From Variovorax paradoxus (GTDB lineage: Bacteria > Pseudomonadota > Gammaproteobacteria > Burkholderiales > Burkholderiaceae_C), in assembly GCF_022009635.1 (NCBI RefSeq), contig NZ_CP091716.1, positions 945,001 through 1,009,000 of the forward strand: a DNA stretch of 64,000 bases, written 5' to 3'. Position 1 is the first letter of the stretch. Each line of letters opens with the position of its first letter. Made by a program: the position numbers and the translations under genes. The notes under the pieces are model-generated. The model ran no database searches. It was not told the DNA's origin and saw only the letters and a program-made list of their open reading frames with translations. This document shows positions 24,477 to 33,882 of this stretch, piece by piece.

Positions 24477-26159
24477 ATGACCATCGACCTTCAGACGCTC
24501 AAGTGCGGCGAATGCGGCAGCAGCGTGCTCAAGCGCACGGGCCTGAACGAATACACCTGCGAGCACTGCGGCTCGGTCACGCTGGTCGAGGACAACGTGT
24601 CCGACCGGCTGGAGCGCGTGCTCGACCAGGTGAAGAACGAGGCCGGCCGGCGGCTCGCGGCCGAAGAGGCGCTGAAGCAGAAGCTGATGCTGCGCAAGAT
24701 CGGCATCGGCGTGATTGCGGTGCTCGGCGTGGTGCTGGTGGGGCGCATCGTGGGGCTGCTCCTGGGCTCGGGCAAGCCATCGCCCGATGCGCGGCCTGCC
24801 TCGGTGGCCGCGGCCGTGGTCGACCGCACCATTCCCCCGGACGGACTGAAGCTCGGCGAGCCGCGCCAGGTGCTGGTGGGTGTCGGCAGTTCGGCCATGC
24901 CCAAGCTGCTGGTGGTGGCGCGCAACGAAACCGGCAAGCCGCTGTCGCGCGCCGGCGTGCGCGCCGTGTACTACGACGGCGATTCGCGGCTCGACGAGCG
25001 CAGCGAGATGCTGCCGGTGTCGGTGCTGCAGCCCGGCGAAAGCGCGCCCGCGCTCATCGACATGCCCAGCGGCAAGAACGTCACGCGGCAGGAACTGCGC
25101 GTGCAGAAGCTGGCAGAGCCCTACAACGCGACCGAGGGGCCGCGCATGACCTTCTCGCGCGCGCGGCTGGTGCAGCAGGGCGAGCGCGTGCGGCTGGTGG
25201 GCCGCATCGCCAACGCGCGCACCGACGGCGTGGTGGTCGGCGGCATCGAAGTGCTGGCCACGCTGTACGACGACGCGGGCCAGGTCATCGGCATCGGCCA
25301 CGGCTACGGGCAGGCCAACGAGATCCAGCCGGGCGCGCAGACCTCGGTGGACGTCAGCATCGCGCGCTTCGGTCGCGCGGCGGCCATCGCGGCGTGGGAC
25401 TACCGCATCGGCTACAGCGTCGTCGAGGCCTCGGGCGCGCGCACGCCGGTGCTGAGCGCCGACCGAGTGATTCGCGCCACCGGCGGCCCGGAGAACTTCA
25501 ATCCCGAGCTGCGCCTGGGCACCGACGACCTGCTGGCCGGCGACAGCGAGCGCTTCGACGCGAAGCAGCTGGAGCTGCTGCCGCTGATCGACGGGCGCAA
25601 CAACATCCAGCAGCGCCTGTTCCTGACCGAGCTGGTCAACCGCAGCGCCGACGCGATCGTGCTGGCGCCGGGCGGCGTGATCTCGCGCTTCAGCGGCAGC
25701 AAGGCGCGCGGCACGACCAACATCTCGGGCCTGGCCTACCTGTATCCCGGCGAGCGTTTTCCCATCTTTCTCGAGCCGGAAGACATGGAGAAGCTGACCG
25801 AGACCCGCATCGAATGGAAGCCGATGCGCCGCGCCGCCATGCCCGGCCCGCGCAAGCCGCTGGAAGTGCGGGTGACGGGCACCAAGGCCCAGACCGGCAG
25901 CGTGCTGCTGAACTTCAGCCAGCGCTTCACCTACAAGAGCGTGGAGGTGACGGGCAGCGTGAAGAACCCGGGCAACGGCATCGTCGGCAAGGTGCGGCTG
26001 TGGGTGAGCCTGCGCGACCACGGCGGGCAGCTCACGGGCTTCAAGCTGGTGGAAAACCTGCCGGCCATCGCGCCGGGCGAGAGCGTGCCGTTCCAGGTGA
26101 ACGTGGAGCAGAACGGCCGCGACTTCGCGAGCGTGACCACGCTATACCAAACCGAATAG
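24477..26159 (+). CDS. Zinc-ribbon membrane-anchored protein of unknown function
   Basis: A 560-residue protein. C10, C13, C28 and C31 (KCGECGS and CEHCGS) form an N-terminal zinc ribbon, followed by a charged helix ([17 protein letters not shown]), a single transmembrane segment at about 75-97 and a large region of strand-rich FxLYD-like repeats (for example [19 protein letters not shown] and [14 protein letters not shown]). The topology suggests a cytoplasmic ribbon and an external or periplasmic beta-rich part. The blocks seem to repeat about three times. No enzymatic motif is visible. It sits 48 bases after the SMI1/KNR4-like gene. Function unknown. Confidence 0.78.
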   Translation: MTIDLQTLKCGECGSSVLKRTGLNEYTCEHCGSVTLVEDNVSDRLERVLDQVKNEAGRRLAAEEALKQKLMLRKIGIGVIAVLGVVLVGRIVGLLLGSGKPSPDARPASVAAAVVDRTIPPDGLKLGEPRQVLVGVGSSAMPKLLVVARNETGKPLSRAGVRAVYYDGDSRLDERSEMLPVSVLQPGESAPALIDMPSGKNVTRQELRVQKLAEPYNATEGPRMTFSRARLVQQGERVRLVGRIANARTDGVVVGGIEVLATLYDDAGQVIGIGHGYGQANEIQPGAQTSVDVSIARFGRAAAIAAWDYRIGYSVVEASGARTPVLSADRVIRATGGPENFNPELRLGTDDLLAGDSERFDAKQLELLPLIDGRNNIQQRLFLTELVNRSADAIVLAPGGVISRFSGSKARGTTNISGLAYLYPGERFPIFLEPEDMEKLTETRIEWKPMRRAAMPGPRKPLEVRVTGTKAQTGSVLLNFSQRFTYKSVEVTGSVKNPGNGIVGKVRLWVSLRDHGGQLTGFKLVENLPAIAPGESVPFQVNVEQNGRDFASVTTLYQTE

Positions 26160-26203
26160 CCCCTCGCGCCACGGCGGTGGGCGGTTCGCGCCATGATCGC
26201 GCC

Positions 26204-27202
26204 ATGATTCCGTTATCGATCCTCGACCTATCCCCGATCACCGAGGGAAGCGACGCCGCGCAGTCGTTCCGTAACTCGCTTTCGCTGGCGCAGCATGGCG
26301 AGAAGCTCGGCTACACGCGCTACTGGCTGGCCGAGCACCACGGCATGCCGGGCATCGCGAGCGCGGCCACTGCGGTGTTGCTGTCGCACGTGGGCGCGGG
26401 CACTTCGACCATCCGCATCGGCGCCGGCGGCGTGATGCTGCCGAACCATTCGCCGCTGGTGATCGCCGAGCAGTTCGGCACGCTCGAATCGCTGTACCCA
26501 GGGCGCGTCGACCTCGGCCTGGGCCGCGCGCCCGGCTCCGACCAGCGCACCGCGCGCGCGCTGCGCCGCAACCTCGAATCGGATTCGGACCAGTTCCCGC
26601 AGGACGTGATCGAGCTGATGGACTTCATGTCGAAGAACCCGCAGCAGGCGGTGCGCGCGGTGCCCGGCGCGGGGCTCGAGGTGCCGGTGTGGATCCTCGG
26701 CTCCAGCACCTTCGGCGCGCAGCTCGCTGCGCACCTGGGGCTGCCCTATGCCTTCGCCTCGCACTTCGCGCCGCAGCAGATCATGCAGGCCATCCAGATC
26801 TATCGCGAGACCTTCAAGCCTTCGGCGCAACTGCAGAAGCCGTACGTGATGCTGGGCTTCAACGTGTTCGCGGCCGACACCGACGAGGAAGCCGAATTCC
26901 GCGCCACCTCGTGGCAGCAGGCCTTCGTGAACCTGCGCAGCGGCCGGCCCGGCCGCCTGCCGCCGCCGGTGGAAAACTACCGCCAGAAGGTGGGGCCGGC
27001 GGAGAACGCCTTGCTCGACTCCGTGCTGTCGTGCTCAGCCGTCGGCTCGGTCGAGACGGTGAAGAAGGGTGTCGAAGCCTTCGTGGCGCGCACCGGCGCC
27101 GACGAACTCATGATCACCTCGCAGGTGTTCGACCACGCCGCGCGGCTGCGCTCCTACGAGCTGCTCGCCGCGGCCTTCGGCCAGACGGCGAAGCAGCAGT
27201 AG
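26204..27202 (+). CDS. LLM-class flavin-dependent oxidoreductase, YhbW-like
   Basis: A 332-residue luciferase-like monooxygenase. It tracks E. coli YhbW closely: [67 protein letters not shown] and FASHFAPQ are shared blocks. These proteins use reduced FMN and oxygen on unknown substrates. ATG 26204 begins [11 protein letters not shown], matching the family N-terminus. It is convergent with the acyl-CoA ligase gene. YhbW has no firmly known physiological role. Confidence 0.92.
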   Translation: MIPLSILDLSPITEGSDAAQSFRNSLSLAQHGEKLGYTRYWLAEHHGMPGIASAATAVLLSHVGAGTSTIRIGAGGVMLPNHSPLVIAEQFGTLESLYPGRVDLGLGRAPGSDQRTARALRRNLESDSDQFPQDVIELMDFMSKNPQQAVRAVPGAGLEVPVWILGSSTFGAQLAAHLGLPYAFASHFAPQQIMQAIQIYRETFKPSAQLQKPYVMLGFNVFAADTDEEAEFRATSWQQAFVNLRSGRPGRLPPPVENYRQKVGPAENALLDSVLSCSAVGSVETVKKGVEAFVARTGADELMITSQVFDHAARLRSYELLAAAFGQTAKQQ

Positions 27203-27215
27203 TCGCGCCAGGGGC

Positions 27216-28943
27216 TCAGGCCCTCTTGCGGGCTTCCTCGTCCACGAGGTCTTTCTTCGAGAGCTTGCCCACGGCGGTCTTGGGCAGCTCGGCGCGGATT
27301 TCGAGCGCGCCGATCATCTCGTGCTTGCCCAGCCGGTCTTTCAGAAAGGCCTTGAGCGCATCGAGCGTCAGCTCGCCCGCTCCTTCCTTCAGCTTCACGA
27401 AGGCCTTGGGCGACTGGCCGCGGTATTCGTCGGGAATGCCGATCACGCAGACCTCGGCCACGGCCGGGTGCTCGTACACCGCCTCTTCGAGCACGCGCGG
27501 ATAGACGTTGTAGCCGCCGCACAGCAGCATGTCCTTGGTGCGGTCGACGATGTAGAAGTAGCCGTCGGCGTCCATTTTCGCGACGTCGCCGCTGCGGAAG
27601 TAGCCGTCGGGCGTCATCGACTCGGCGGTGGCCTTGGGGTTGTTCCAGTAGCCCTTCATCACGTTCGGGCCCTTGATGCAGAGTTCGCCCGCTTCGCCGA
27701 ACGCGGTGACGTCCTTCGACGGGTCATCCAGGCTCACCAGCTTGATGCGCACCTGCGGCAGCGGCATGCCGCACGAGCCCGCCTTGCGCACGCCGCGCGC
27801 GGGCGTGAAGGTGCCCACGGGCGAGGTCTCGGTCATGCCCCAGCCTTCGTTGAGATGGCAGCCGGTGAGCGCGAAGAAGCGCTGCTCCACCTCCACCGGC
27901 AGCGGCGCGCCGCCCGAGCCGCAGAACTTGAGCGAGCGCAGGTCCATCTCCTTCGCCTTGGGGTGCGAGAGGATGGCGGTGTACATCGTCGGCACGCCGG
28001 GGAACACGCTGATCCTGCTGGCCGCGAGCTCGTTCATCACCGCATCCACGTCGAAGCGCGTGTGCAGCACCAGCGCCGCGCCCAGGCGCACGCCGAGCAG
28101 CATGGCGGCGCTGAGCGCGAAGATGTGGAACAGCGGCAGCACGACCAGGAAGCGCTCGCTGCCTTCGTCGAGGATCGGCGGGTCGCCCTTGGTCGACTCG
28201 TAGTACTGCGCCGAGGCCGACGTGAGGTTGGCGTGCGTGAGCATCGCGCCCTTGGGCAGGCCGGTGGTGCCGCCGGTGTACTGCAGCACGACGATTTCTT
28301 CGGTCAGGTCACCGAGCGGATGCGTCTGGTGCGTGCCTTCGCTCTTGAGCAGGTCGGTGAAGCGCAGGTGGCGGTCGTCGGTGGGCACGGGCGCGATCTG
28401 GCCGGCGCCCTGCAATTGGGCCTGCACCTTGTCGCCCGCAGCGCCGTAGTCGCCGAGGCTGCCGACCACCAGCTTGCGCAGGCGCGAGCTGTCGAGCAGC
28501 CGAGCCATCTGCGGATACAGGTTGACGAGGTCCAGGGTGATGAGGATGTCGGTGCGGCTGTCCTCGATCTTGTGGGCCAGCACGCGCTCGGCGTCGAGCG
28601 GCGAGTAGTTCACCACGGTGCCGCCGGCCTTCAGCACGGCGAAGAAGGCGATCGGGTAGTGGGGCGTGTTCGGCAGGTACAGGCCCACGTGCACGCCGGG
28701 CTTCACGCCCAGGTCCTGCAGGCCCTTGGCGGCCCGCTCGACCGCGGCGCCGAGCTGGCGGTAGGTGATGACCTGGCCCATGAACTCCACGGCCGAATGC
28801 TCGGGCCAGCGTGCAACGGCTTCGTCGAGCATCTGCTGCACCGGCTTGACCGGCAGCTCCGCGTCCCAGCGCATGCCGGGCGGGTAGTGGTGCGTCCAGG
28901 GGGTGTCGTTGCCGGCCTGGGCGGCGGGGGAGGGGGTGGCCAT
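27216..28943 (-). CDS. Acyl-CoA ligase (AMP-binding, long-chain/dicarboxylate type)
   Basis: A 575-residue ANL-superfamily ligase. The P-loop-like motif [12 protein letters not shown] lies at 222-233, GWGMTETSP marks the adenylate-binding region, [13 protein letters not shown] is the hinge motif and [13 protein letters not shown] carries the C-terminal catalytic lysine. It forms acyl-adenylate and then acyl-CoA. The N-terminal [21 protein letters not shown] is seen in ligases annotated as long-chain or pimeloyl-type (PimA-like). No beta-oxidation gene is adjacent, so chain length is uncertain. It is divergent from mnmA across 144 bases. Confidence 0.9.
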   Translation of the reverse strand: MATPSPAAQAGNDTPWTHHYPPGMRWDAELPVKPVQQMLDEAVARWPEHSAVEFMGQVITYRQLGAAVERAAKGLQDLGVKPGVHVGLYLPNTPHYPIAFFAVLKAGGTVVNYSPLDAERVLAHKIEDSRTDILITLDLVNLYPQMARLLDSSRLRKLVVGSLGDYGAAGDKVQAQLQGAGQIAPVPTDDRHLRFTDLLKSEGTHQTHPLGDLTEEIVVLQYTGGTTGLPKGAMLTHANLTSASAQYYESTKGDPPILDEGSERFLVVLPLFHIFALSAAMLLGVRLGAALVLHTRFDVDAVMNELAASRISVFPGVPTMYTAILSHPKAKEMDLRSLKFCGSGGAPLPVEVEQRFFALTGCHLNEGWGMTETSPVGTFTPARGVRKAGSCGMPLPQVRIKLVSLDDPSKDVTAFGEAGELCIKGPNVMKGYWNNPKATAESMTPDGYFRSGDVAKMDADGYFYIVDRTKDMLLCGGYNVYPRVLEEAVYEHPAVAEVCVIGIPDEYRGQSPKAFVKLKEGAGELTLDALKAFLKDRLGKHEMIGALEIRAELPKTAVGKLSKKDLVDEEARKRA

Positions 28944-29087
28944 GCGTCTTGTCTCCGCGGTGTTTTCGGCACTTTAGCGCCGGCCTTTCGCATCGTGGCG
29001 CGGCAGCTGACAAGCCGGCGACACGGGTTTTCCCGATTTCCCACACGCCGAAAGCCGCTACCGCAAGGCTGGGACAATGGCGGGCTT

Positions 29088-30197
29088 ATGGCAAAGCAAC
29101 GGATCGTGGTGGGACTGAGCGGCGGGGTGGACTCCGCCGTCACGGCGCACCTGCTCAAGCAGCAGGGGCACGAGGTGGTCGGCATCTTCATGAAAAACTG
29201 GGAAGACGATGACGACAGCGAATACTGCTCGTCGAACATCGACTTCGTGGACGCGGCCAGCGTGGCCGACGTACTGGGCATCGAGATTGAGCACGTCAAC
29301 TTCGCGGCCGACTACAAGGACCGCGTGTTCGCCGAGTTCCTGCGCGAATACAAGGCCGGCCGCACGCCGAACCCCGATGTGCTGTGCAACGCCGAGATCA
29401 AGTTCAAGGCCTTTCTCGACCACGCCATGCGGCTGGGCGCCGAAAAAATAGCCACCGGGCACTACGCACGCGTGCGCCGCAACGACGCCACGGGCAAGCA
29501 CGAGCTGCTCAAGGGGCTCGATCCGTCGAAGGACCAGAGCTACTTTCTGCACCGCCTGAATCAGGCGCAGCTGTCGAAGACGCTGTTCCCGGTCGGCGAG
29601 CTGCACAAGACCGAGGTGCGCCGCATCGCCGAGGAAATCGGCCTGCCCAACGCGAAGAAGAAGGACTCGACGGGCATCTGCTTCATCGGCGAACGGCCGT
29701 TCCGCGATTTCCTCAACCGCTACATCTCGAAGGAGCCGGGCCCGATCAAGGACGACCGCGGCCGCAAGCTGGGCGAGCACCAGGGGCTGAGCTTCTACAC
29801 GCTGGGGCAGCGGCAGGGTCTGGGCATCGGCGGCGTGAAGGAAAAGGGCGCGCAGCGCGGCTCGGGCGACCATTCGCCGTGGTTCGTGGCACGCAAGGAC
29901 GTCGAGAAGAACACGCTGTGGGTGGTGCAGGGGCACGACCATCCGTGGCTGCTGTCGTCGGAACTGAAGGCGGACGATGCGAGCTGGGTCTCTGGCGAAG
30001 CGCCTGCCGCCGGGAGCTACGGCTCGAAGGCGCGCTACCGGCAGGCCGACGCGGCCTGCGAAATGGGCGCTGGTGAAGGTGGCAACCAGGCGGCGTTCAG
30101 CCTGCGCTTCGGCGAGCCGCAGTGGGCGGTGACGCCGGGCCAGTCCGCGGTGCTGTACGACGGTGAACGCTGCCTGGGCGGCGGCGTGATCGTCTGA
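29088..30197 (+). CDS. mnmA: tRNA-specific 2-thiouridylase MnmA
   Basis: A 369-residue enzyme that thiolates U34 in tRNA for Lys, Glu and Gln, taking sulfur from the Tus relay. The PP-loop SGGVDSAV begins at residue 11. C100 in NPDVLC and C198 in DSTGICFIG are the catalytic pair. Length and motifs are standard. The ATG at 29088 begins [13 protein letters not shown]; a GACAAT at 29074-29079 could be a -10 box, giving a very short leader. It converges on the NUDIX gene with one base between the stops. Confidence 0.97.
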   Translation: MAKQRIVVGLSGGVDSAVTAHLLKQQGHEVVGIFMKNWEDDDDSEYCSSNIDFVDAASVADVLGIEIEHVNFAADYKDRVFAEFLREYKAGRTPNPDVLCNAEIKFKAFLDHAMRLGAEKIATGHYARVRRNDATGKHELLKGLDPSKDQSYFLHRLNQAQLSKTLFPVGELHKTEVRRIAEEIGLPNAKKKDSTGICFIGERPFRDFLNRYISKEPGPIKDDRGRKLGEHQGLSFYTLGQRQGLGIGGVKEKGAQRGSGDHSPWFVARKDVEKNTLWVVQGHDHPWLLSSELKADDASWVSGEAPAAGSYGSKARYRQADAACEMGAGEGGNQAAFSLRFGEPQWAVTPGQSAVLYDGERCLGGGVIV

Positions 30198-30198
30198 T

Positions 30199-30690
30199 TC
30201 ACGGAACCGAGTACACCGATTCGTCGACCTGCACGATTTCGAGCGGGTAGCGCTTGCCGGCGAGGTAGTCCTCGACGCACTGCAGTAGCAGCGGGCTGCG
30301 ATGCCGCGCCACGCTGGCGCGGATTTCTTCCGGCGTCATCCAGAGGGTGCGCACGATGCCGTCGTCCAGCGCGCGACCTTCCTCGAAGGCGCCCAGCGTG
30401 CCGGTGAAGCAGAAGCGCATGTAGGTCACGTCTTCGCCGCGCTCGGCCAGCGGGCGCGAACGCGCCATGTAGACGCCGACGAGCGCCGTGGGCGTGAAGT
30501 GGTGGGCGGTTTCCTCGAGTGTTTCGCGCACGCAGCCTTCCGCGGGTGATTCGCCGGGGTCGAGATGCCCGGCGGGCGTGTTCAGCCGCAGGCCGTCGCC
30601 GGATTGCTCCTCGACCAGCAGGAAGCGTCCGTCGCGTTCGATCACCGCGGCCACGGTGACATTGGGTTTCCAGCGTGTTGAAGCAGCCAT
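30199..30690 (-). CDS. NUDIX hydrolase, NudJ-like
   Basis: A 163-residue NUDIX protein. The box GHLDPGESPAEGCVRETLEET contains the required REXXEE metal-binding core (cited in two overlapping parts here: GHLDPGESP and RETLEET); the usual Gly after the last Glu-x is Ala. The N-terminus NVTVAAVIERDGRFLLVEE matches NudJ, a phosphatase on thiamine pyrophosphate intermediates and nucleoside phosphates. In gamma-proteobacteria nudJ adjoins mnmA, and the same pairing here, though convergent, supports the identity. The substrate is a family-level inference. Confidence 0.88.
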   Translation of the reverse strand: MAASTRWKPNVTVAAVIERDGRFLLVEEQSGDGLRLNTPAGHLDPGESPAEGCVRETLEETAHHFTPTALVGVYMARSRPLAERGEDVTYMRFCFTGTLGAFEEGRALDDGIVRTLWMTPEEIRASVARHRSPLLLQCVEDYLAGKRYPLEIVQVDESVYSVP

Positions 30691-30720
30691 TCGCGGTTCG
30701 TCTTTTTTGTATCTACTAAG

Positions 30721-31155
30721 CTAGCGCAGCACGTAGCCGCTGAAGCGCCATATGCGGTCGCGGTCGAGGTGAAAGCTCACGAGTTCGCGCAGCGTGCTGT
30801 CGGGCCTGTTGGAAAAGCGCGTCTCGTATTCGATGCTGACGTATTGGCCGGCGGTGTCGTCGTCGGGATCGGTCACGACCTGGCGGTTGACCGCGACCCA
30901 TGTGCGCATGCGCGGCGTGCCGAACGGCGCCCGGCTGCTGGCGACCTGGTTGATGAAATCGGCGCGCTGCACGCGCTTGCGGGTGGCCGCCGTGGCGCCG
31001 TCCCAGAGTTCGCCGGCCTTGCCCTGGTCGATCATCTGGATCGCCTGCATCCCGCCCCGCACCATGTCGCCGGCCTCGACCTCCTGCGCGGCGGCCGGCC
31101 CGATCCAGCTCCAGAGCAGCGTGGCGGCCAGCAGCAGCCTGATCATGGGTTTCAT
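30721..31155 (-). CDS. DUF4019 domain secreted protein
   Basis: A 144-residue exported protein. The start at 31155 gives a signal peptide (MIRLLLAATLLWSWIGPAAA) cleaved after about residue 24. The mature region AIQMIDQGKAGELWDGA, then RADFINQVASSRAPFGTPRMR, matches the DUF4019 pattern. The family is periplasmic and of unknown role. It lies 30 bases beyond the NUDIX start on the same strand and 67 bases after the response regulator stop, so it could be co-transcribed with either. Confidence 0.82.
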   Translation of the reverse strand: MKPMIRLLLAATLLWSWIGPAAAQEVEAGDMVRGGMQAIQMIDQGKAGELWDGATAATRKRVQRADFINQVASSRAPFGTPRMRTWVAVNRQVVTDPDDDTAGQYVSIEYETRFSNRPDSTLRELVSFHLDRDRIWRFSGYVLR

Positions 31156-31222
31156 TCGTCTCGTTTCGGTACGTCCAAAGACCGTTGGAGACTTTAGCGT
31201 GGCAGAGATTCCCACCAACTTT

Positions 31223-31939
31223 TCAGCGCATGTTGCCGACCTTGAGCATGGTGTTCTCGTCGATCGTCTCCAGCCGGTAGCCCAGTCCGTAGATGGCCAG
31301 CAGCAGGAAGCCATTGGCGGGGCGCAGGTCAAGCTTGGTTCGCAGGCGCGAGACGTGCGTGTCGAGCGAACGCGACAGCGCCTCGATGCCCAGCCCCCAC
31401 ACGGCTTCGTGCAGGTGCTCGCGCGACAGCAGCCGCCCGAGGTTCTGGAACAGGAACAGCGCCAGTTCGTACTCGCGGTTCTTCAGTTCGACCGGGGTGC
31501 CCCGGACTTTCAGCGTTCGTGAAGGCGGGTAGAAGTGATAGGGCCCGAACACCATTTCGGCCTCTTGGCGGCCGGGGTAGGAGCGGCGGAACAGCGCGTT
31601 GACGCGGGCTTCGAGTTCGCCCGCCCGTATGGGCCTGGCCATGAAGTCGTCGGCGCCGGCGTTGAGCCCCTCGACCATGTCGTCCTCGTCGCGACGGTCT
31701 GTCACGAAGAGGATGGGAAGCCGGCTCTTCAGCTCGAGCCGGATGGTCTTCACCACGTCGGGGCCCGCCATGTCGGGCAGATGCCAGTCGAGTATGAGCA
31801 GATCGAAGGTTTGCCGGCGCAATGACTGCAGCAGCGTCCTTCCTGCGGTGAACGTGTGGCACTCGTGCCCCAGCGCCACCATGGTTTGGTTGATCAGCCT
31901 GCGTTGGTCCGGGCCGTCGTCGAGTACAGCAATACGCAT
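31223..31939 (-). CDS. OmpR-family response regulator (orphan)
   Basis: A 238-residue two-domain regulator. The receiver domain (residues 1-115) has DD near the N-terminus (AVLDDG), the phospho-acceptor Asp in LLILDWHLPD and the conserved Thr/Lys region FVTDRR and ARPIRAGE, where the usual KP lysine is Arg. The C-terminal winged helix (ELKNREYELALFLFQN, LSRSLDTHVSRLRTKLDL) binds DNA. No histidine kinase is encoded nearby, so it is an orphan. Start ATG 31939 (MRIAVLDDG) follows GAGGGA; the frame extends to 31975. The missing KP lysine might alter signalling. Confidence 0.9.
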   Translation of the reverse strand: MRIAVLDDGPDQRRLINQTMVALGHECHTFTAGRTLLQSLRRQTFDLLILDWHLPDMAGPDVVKTIRLELKSRLPILFVTDRRDEDDMVEGLNAGADDFMARPIRAGELEARVNALFRRSYPGRQEAEMVFGPYHFYPPSRTLKVRGTPVELKNREYELALFLFQNLGRLLSREHLHEAVWGLGIEALSRSLDTHVSRLRTKLDLRPANGFLLLAIYGLGYRLETIDENTMLKVGNMR

Positions 31940-32129
31940 TCCATCCCTCTTTTTCCTCCCTTCGCCGGCCTCCATGAGCCGGCGATAGGAGTCAAAGTCT
32001 ATCCACCCGCAACTGGCGCGAGAAAATCGAGATGCAACTAATGCACGCTATTCCGATTTTTCTAAATCAATCTAATAACATTTAGCTACTGTTGAATGCA
32101 AATGCCGATTTATTAAATCAACGGTTCTA

Positions 32130-32155
32130 TTGACTTGTTAGTCGACTTGTTAATT
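32130..32155 (+). promoter_or_regulatory. Direct repeat GACTTGTTA and promoter-like boxes
   Basis: GACTTGTTA occurs at 32132-32140 and 32144-32152, 12 bases apart. TTGACT at 32130-32135 looks like a -35 box and TTAATT at 32150-32155 like a -10 box, but the 14-base spacing is short. It could be a promoter or a regulator site for pntAA, about 230 bases downstream, or belong to the divergent regulator. Confidence 0.3.
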
Positions 32156-32236
32156 CCCGGCGGTTTGCCGCAGGCCTTTGGGGCTGCTCAGGCCAGCCCG
32201 AGGGCTTGCGCACAGGGCTATCGAATACCCGAATTT

Positions 32237-32253
32237 GCTATCAATTGAATAGC
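32237..32253. repeat. Small palindromic intergenic motif
   Basis: GCTAT-CAATTGA-ATAGC is an inverted repeat with 5-bp arms and a CAATTG core, followed by TGCT. Short motifs of the form GCTAT-AT-rich-ATAGCTGCT recur between genes in Comamonadaceae as far as I recall; this looks like one copy. Function unknown. Confidence 0.4.
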
Positions 32254-32382
32254 TGCTATGCCAGCAGGCACAGGCCTTCCAAAAGAAAGCAGGAAGGGAA
32301 TTTACGCGACATCGGACGCCTGTAATCTTGCTGTAAGCTCTGCCCGCATTCCGTGTGCCCCCCTTGCTCTGAGGAGATCTCT

Positions 32383-33513
32383 ATGCTGATAGGCGTGCCT
32401 GCCGAGACCGTGGCTGGCGAAACCCGAGTGGCCGTAACACCCGAGACGGTGAAGAAACTGTCGGCCTCCGGGCACACGGTGCACGTGCAGTCGGGGGCCG
32501 GCATTGCGGCCAGCGTGACCGATGCGGCGTACCAGGCGGCGGGCGCGCAGATCACCGACCAGGCAGGCGCCTTCGGTGCCGACATGGTCCTGAAGGTGCG
32601 CACGCCCACCGACGCCGAGACCGCGCTGCTCAAGCCCGGCGCCGTCGTCATCGGCATGCTCAACCCCTTCGATGCCGCCGGCCTGCAGCGCCTGGCCTCG
32701 GCCGGCGTCACCGCCTTCGCGCTCGAAGCGGCGCCGCGCACCACGCGCGCCCAGAGCATGGACGTGCTGTCCTCGCAAGCCAACATCGCCGGCTACAAGG
32801 CCGTGATGATCGCGGCCGACAAATACCAGCGCTTCTTCCCCATGCTCATGACCGCTGCCGGCACCGTGAAGGCCGCGCGCGTCGTCATCCTGGGCGTGGG
32901 CGTGGCCGGGCTGCAGGCCATTGCCACGGCCAAGCGCCTGGGCGCCGTCATCGAGGCGTCCGACGTGCGCCCCAGCGTCAAGGAGCAGATCGAATCGCTG
33001 GGCGGCAAGTTCATCGAAGTCTCGTACGACACCGATGAAGAAAAGGAAGCCGCCGTCGGCGTCGGCGGCTACGCCAAGCCCATGCCCGCGAGCTGGCTGG
33101 CGCGCCAGCAGGTCGAAGTGGCCAAGCGCGTGGCGCTGGCCGACATCGTCATCAGCACCGCGCTCATCCCCGGGCGCGCCGCGCCGACGCTGATCACCGA
33201 GGACATGGTCAAGGCCATGAAGCCGGGCTCGGTCATCGTCGACATCGCCGCCGGCAAGGGCGCCGATGGCATCGGCGGCAACTGCCCGCTGTCGGAGGCC
33301 GACAAGACGGTGGTCAAGCACGGCGTGACCATCGTGGGCGAGACCAATCTTGCCGCGCTCGTGGCGGCCGATGCCTCGGCGCTGTATGCGCGCAACGTGC
33401 TCGACTTCCTCAAGCTCATCGTCACCAAGGAGGGGGCGCTGAAGATCGACCTGGAAGACGACATCGTCGCTGCCTGCCGCATGACGCAGGACGGCCAGGT
33501 CACCCGCAAGTAG
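32383..33513 (+). CDS. pntAA: NAD(P)+ transhydrogenase subunit alpha part 1 (NAD-binding domain I)
   Basis: A 376-residue soluble NAD(H)-binding subunit of proton-translocating transhydrogenase. LIGVPAETVAGETRVA at the N-terminus, the Rossmann motif GVGVAGLQA, DVRPSVKEQIESLGG and the mobile-loop region before PTLITEDMVKAMKPG are diagnostic. ATG 32383 follows GAGGAG. The protein contains only domain I; the membrane part is a separate small gene, the three-gene form known from Rhodospirillum and many proteobacteria, so this is not a truncation. The complex uses the proton gradient to drive hydride transfer from NADH to NADP+. Confidence 0.95.
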   Translation: MLIGVPAETVAGETRVAVTPETVKKLSASGHTVHVQSGAGIAASVTDAAYQAAGAQITDQAGAFGADMVLKVRTPTDAETALLKPGAVVIGMLNPFDAAGLQRLASAGVTAFALEAAPRTTRAQSMDVLSSQANIAGYKAVMIAADKYQRFFPMLMTAAGTVKAARVVILGVGVAGLQAIATAKRLGAVIEASDVRPSVKEQIESLGGKFIEVSYDTDEEKEAAVGVGGYAKPMPASWLARQQVEVAKRVALADIVISTALIPGRAAPTLITEDMVKAMKPGSVIVDIAAGKGADGIGGNCPLSEADKTVVKHGVTIVGETNLAALVAADASALYARNVLDFLKLIVTKEGALKIDLEDDIVAACRMTQDGQVTRK

Positions 33514-33543
33514 ACACAGCGATCACGCGAGGAGAAGAACCCC

Positions 33544-33882
33544 ATGGATCCCGTATCCCATACCGTCATCAACCTGATCATCTTCGTGCTGGCCATCTAC
33601 GTGGGCTACCACGTGGTGTGGACCGTCACGCCCGCGCTGCACACGCCGCTGATGGCGGTGACCAACGCCATCTCGGCCATCGTGATCGTGGGCGCCATGC
33701 TGGCGGCCGCGCTGACCACCACGCCGCTGGGCAAGACCATGGGCGTGCTGGCCGTGGCGCTGGCCGCGGTGAACGTCTTCGGCGGCTTCCTGGTCACGCG
33801 CCGGATGCTGGAGATGTTCAAGAAGAAAGAAAAGAAGACTGCCCCAGGTACAGCCAAGGCTGAAGAGGGGGCCGCCAAGTGA
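33544..33882 (+). CDS. pntAB: NAD(P)+ transhydrogenase subunit alpha part 2 (membrane domain)
   Basis: A 112-residue membrane protein with three to four hydrophobic segments ([51 protein letters not shown]) and a lysine-rich tail. It contributes the first helices of membrane domain [20 protein letters not shown] is the family signature. It lies 30 bases after pntAA, preceded by GAGGAG, and overlaps the pntB start by 4 bases. Confidence 0.95.
   Translation: MDPVSHTVINLIIFVLAIYVGYHVVWTVTPALHTPLMAVTNAISAIVIVGAMLAAALTTTPLGKTMGVLAVALAAVNVFGGFLVTRRMLEMFKKKEKKTAPGTAKAEEGAAK

Larger units (their letters stand above)
31940..32382. promoter_or_regulatory. AT-rich 443-bp divergent intergenic region, no gene seen
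   Basis: The gap between the orphan response regulator and pntAA contains no plausible coding sequence. From about 32030 to 32155 it is strikingly AT-rich compared with the genes. It holds a 9-bp direct repeat and a small palindrome (separate entries). A GAGGAG at 32371-32376 is the ribosome-binding site for pntAA. Confidence 0.7.

Noticed and set aside
33513..33544. Possible frameshift splitting pntA
   Set aside because: The two-part alpha subunit with its own ribosome-binding sites is a known natural form of transhydrogenase.
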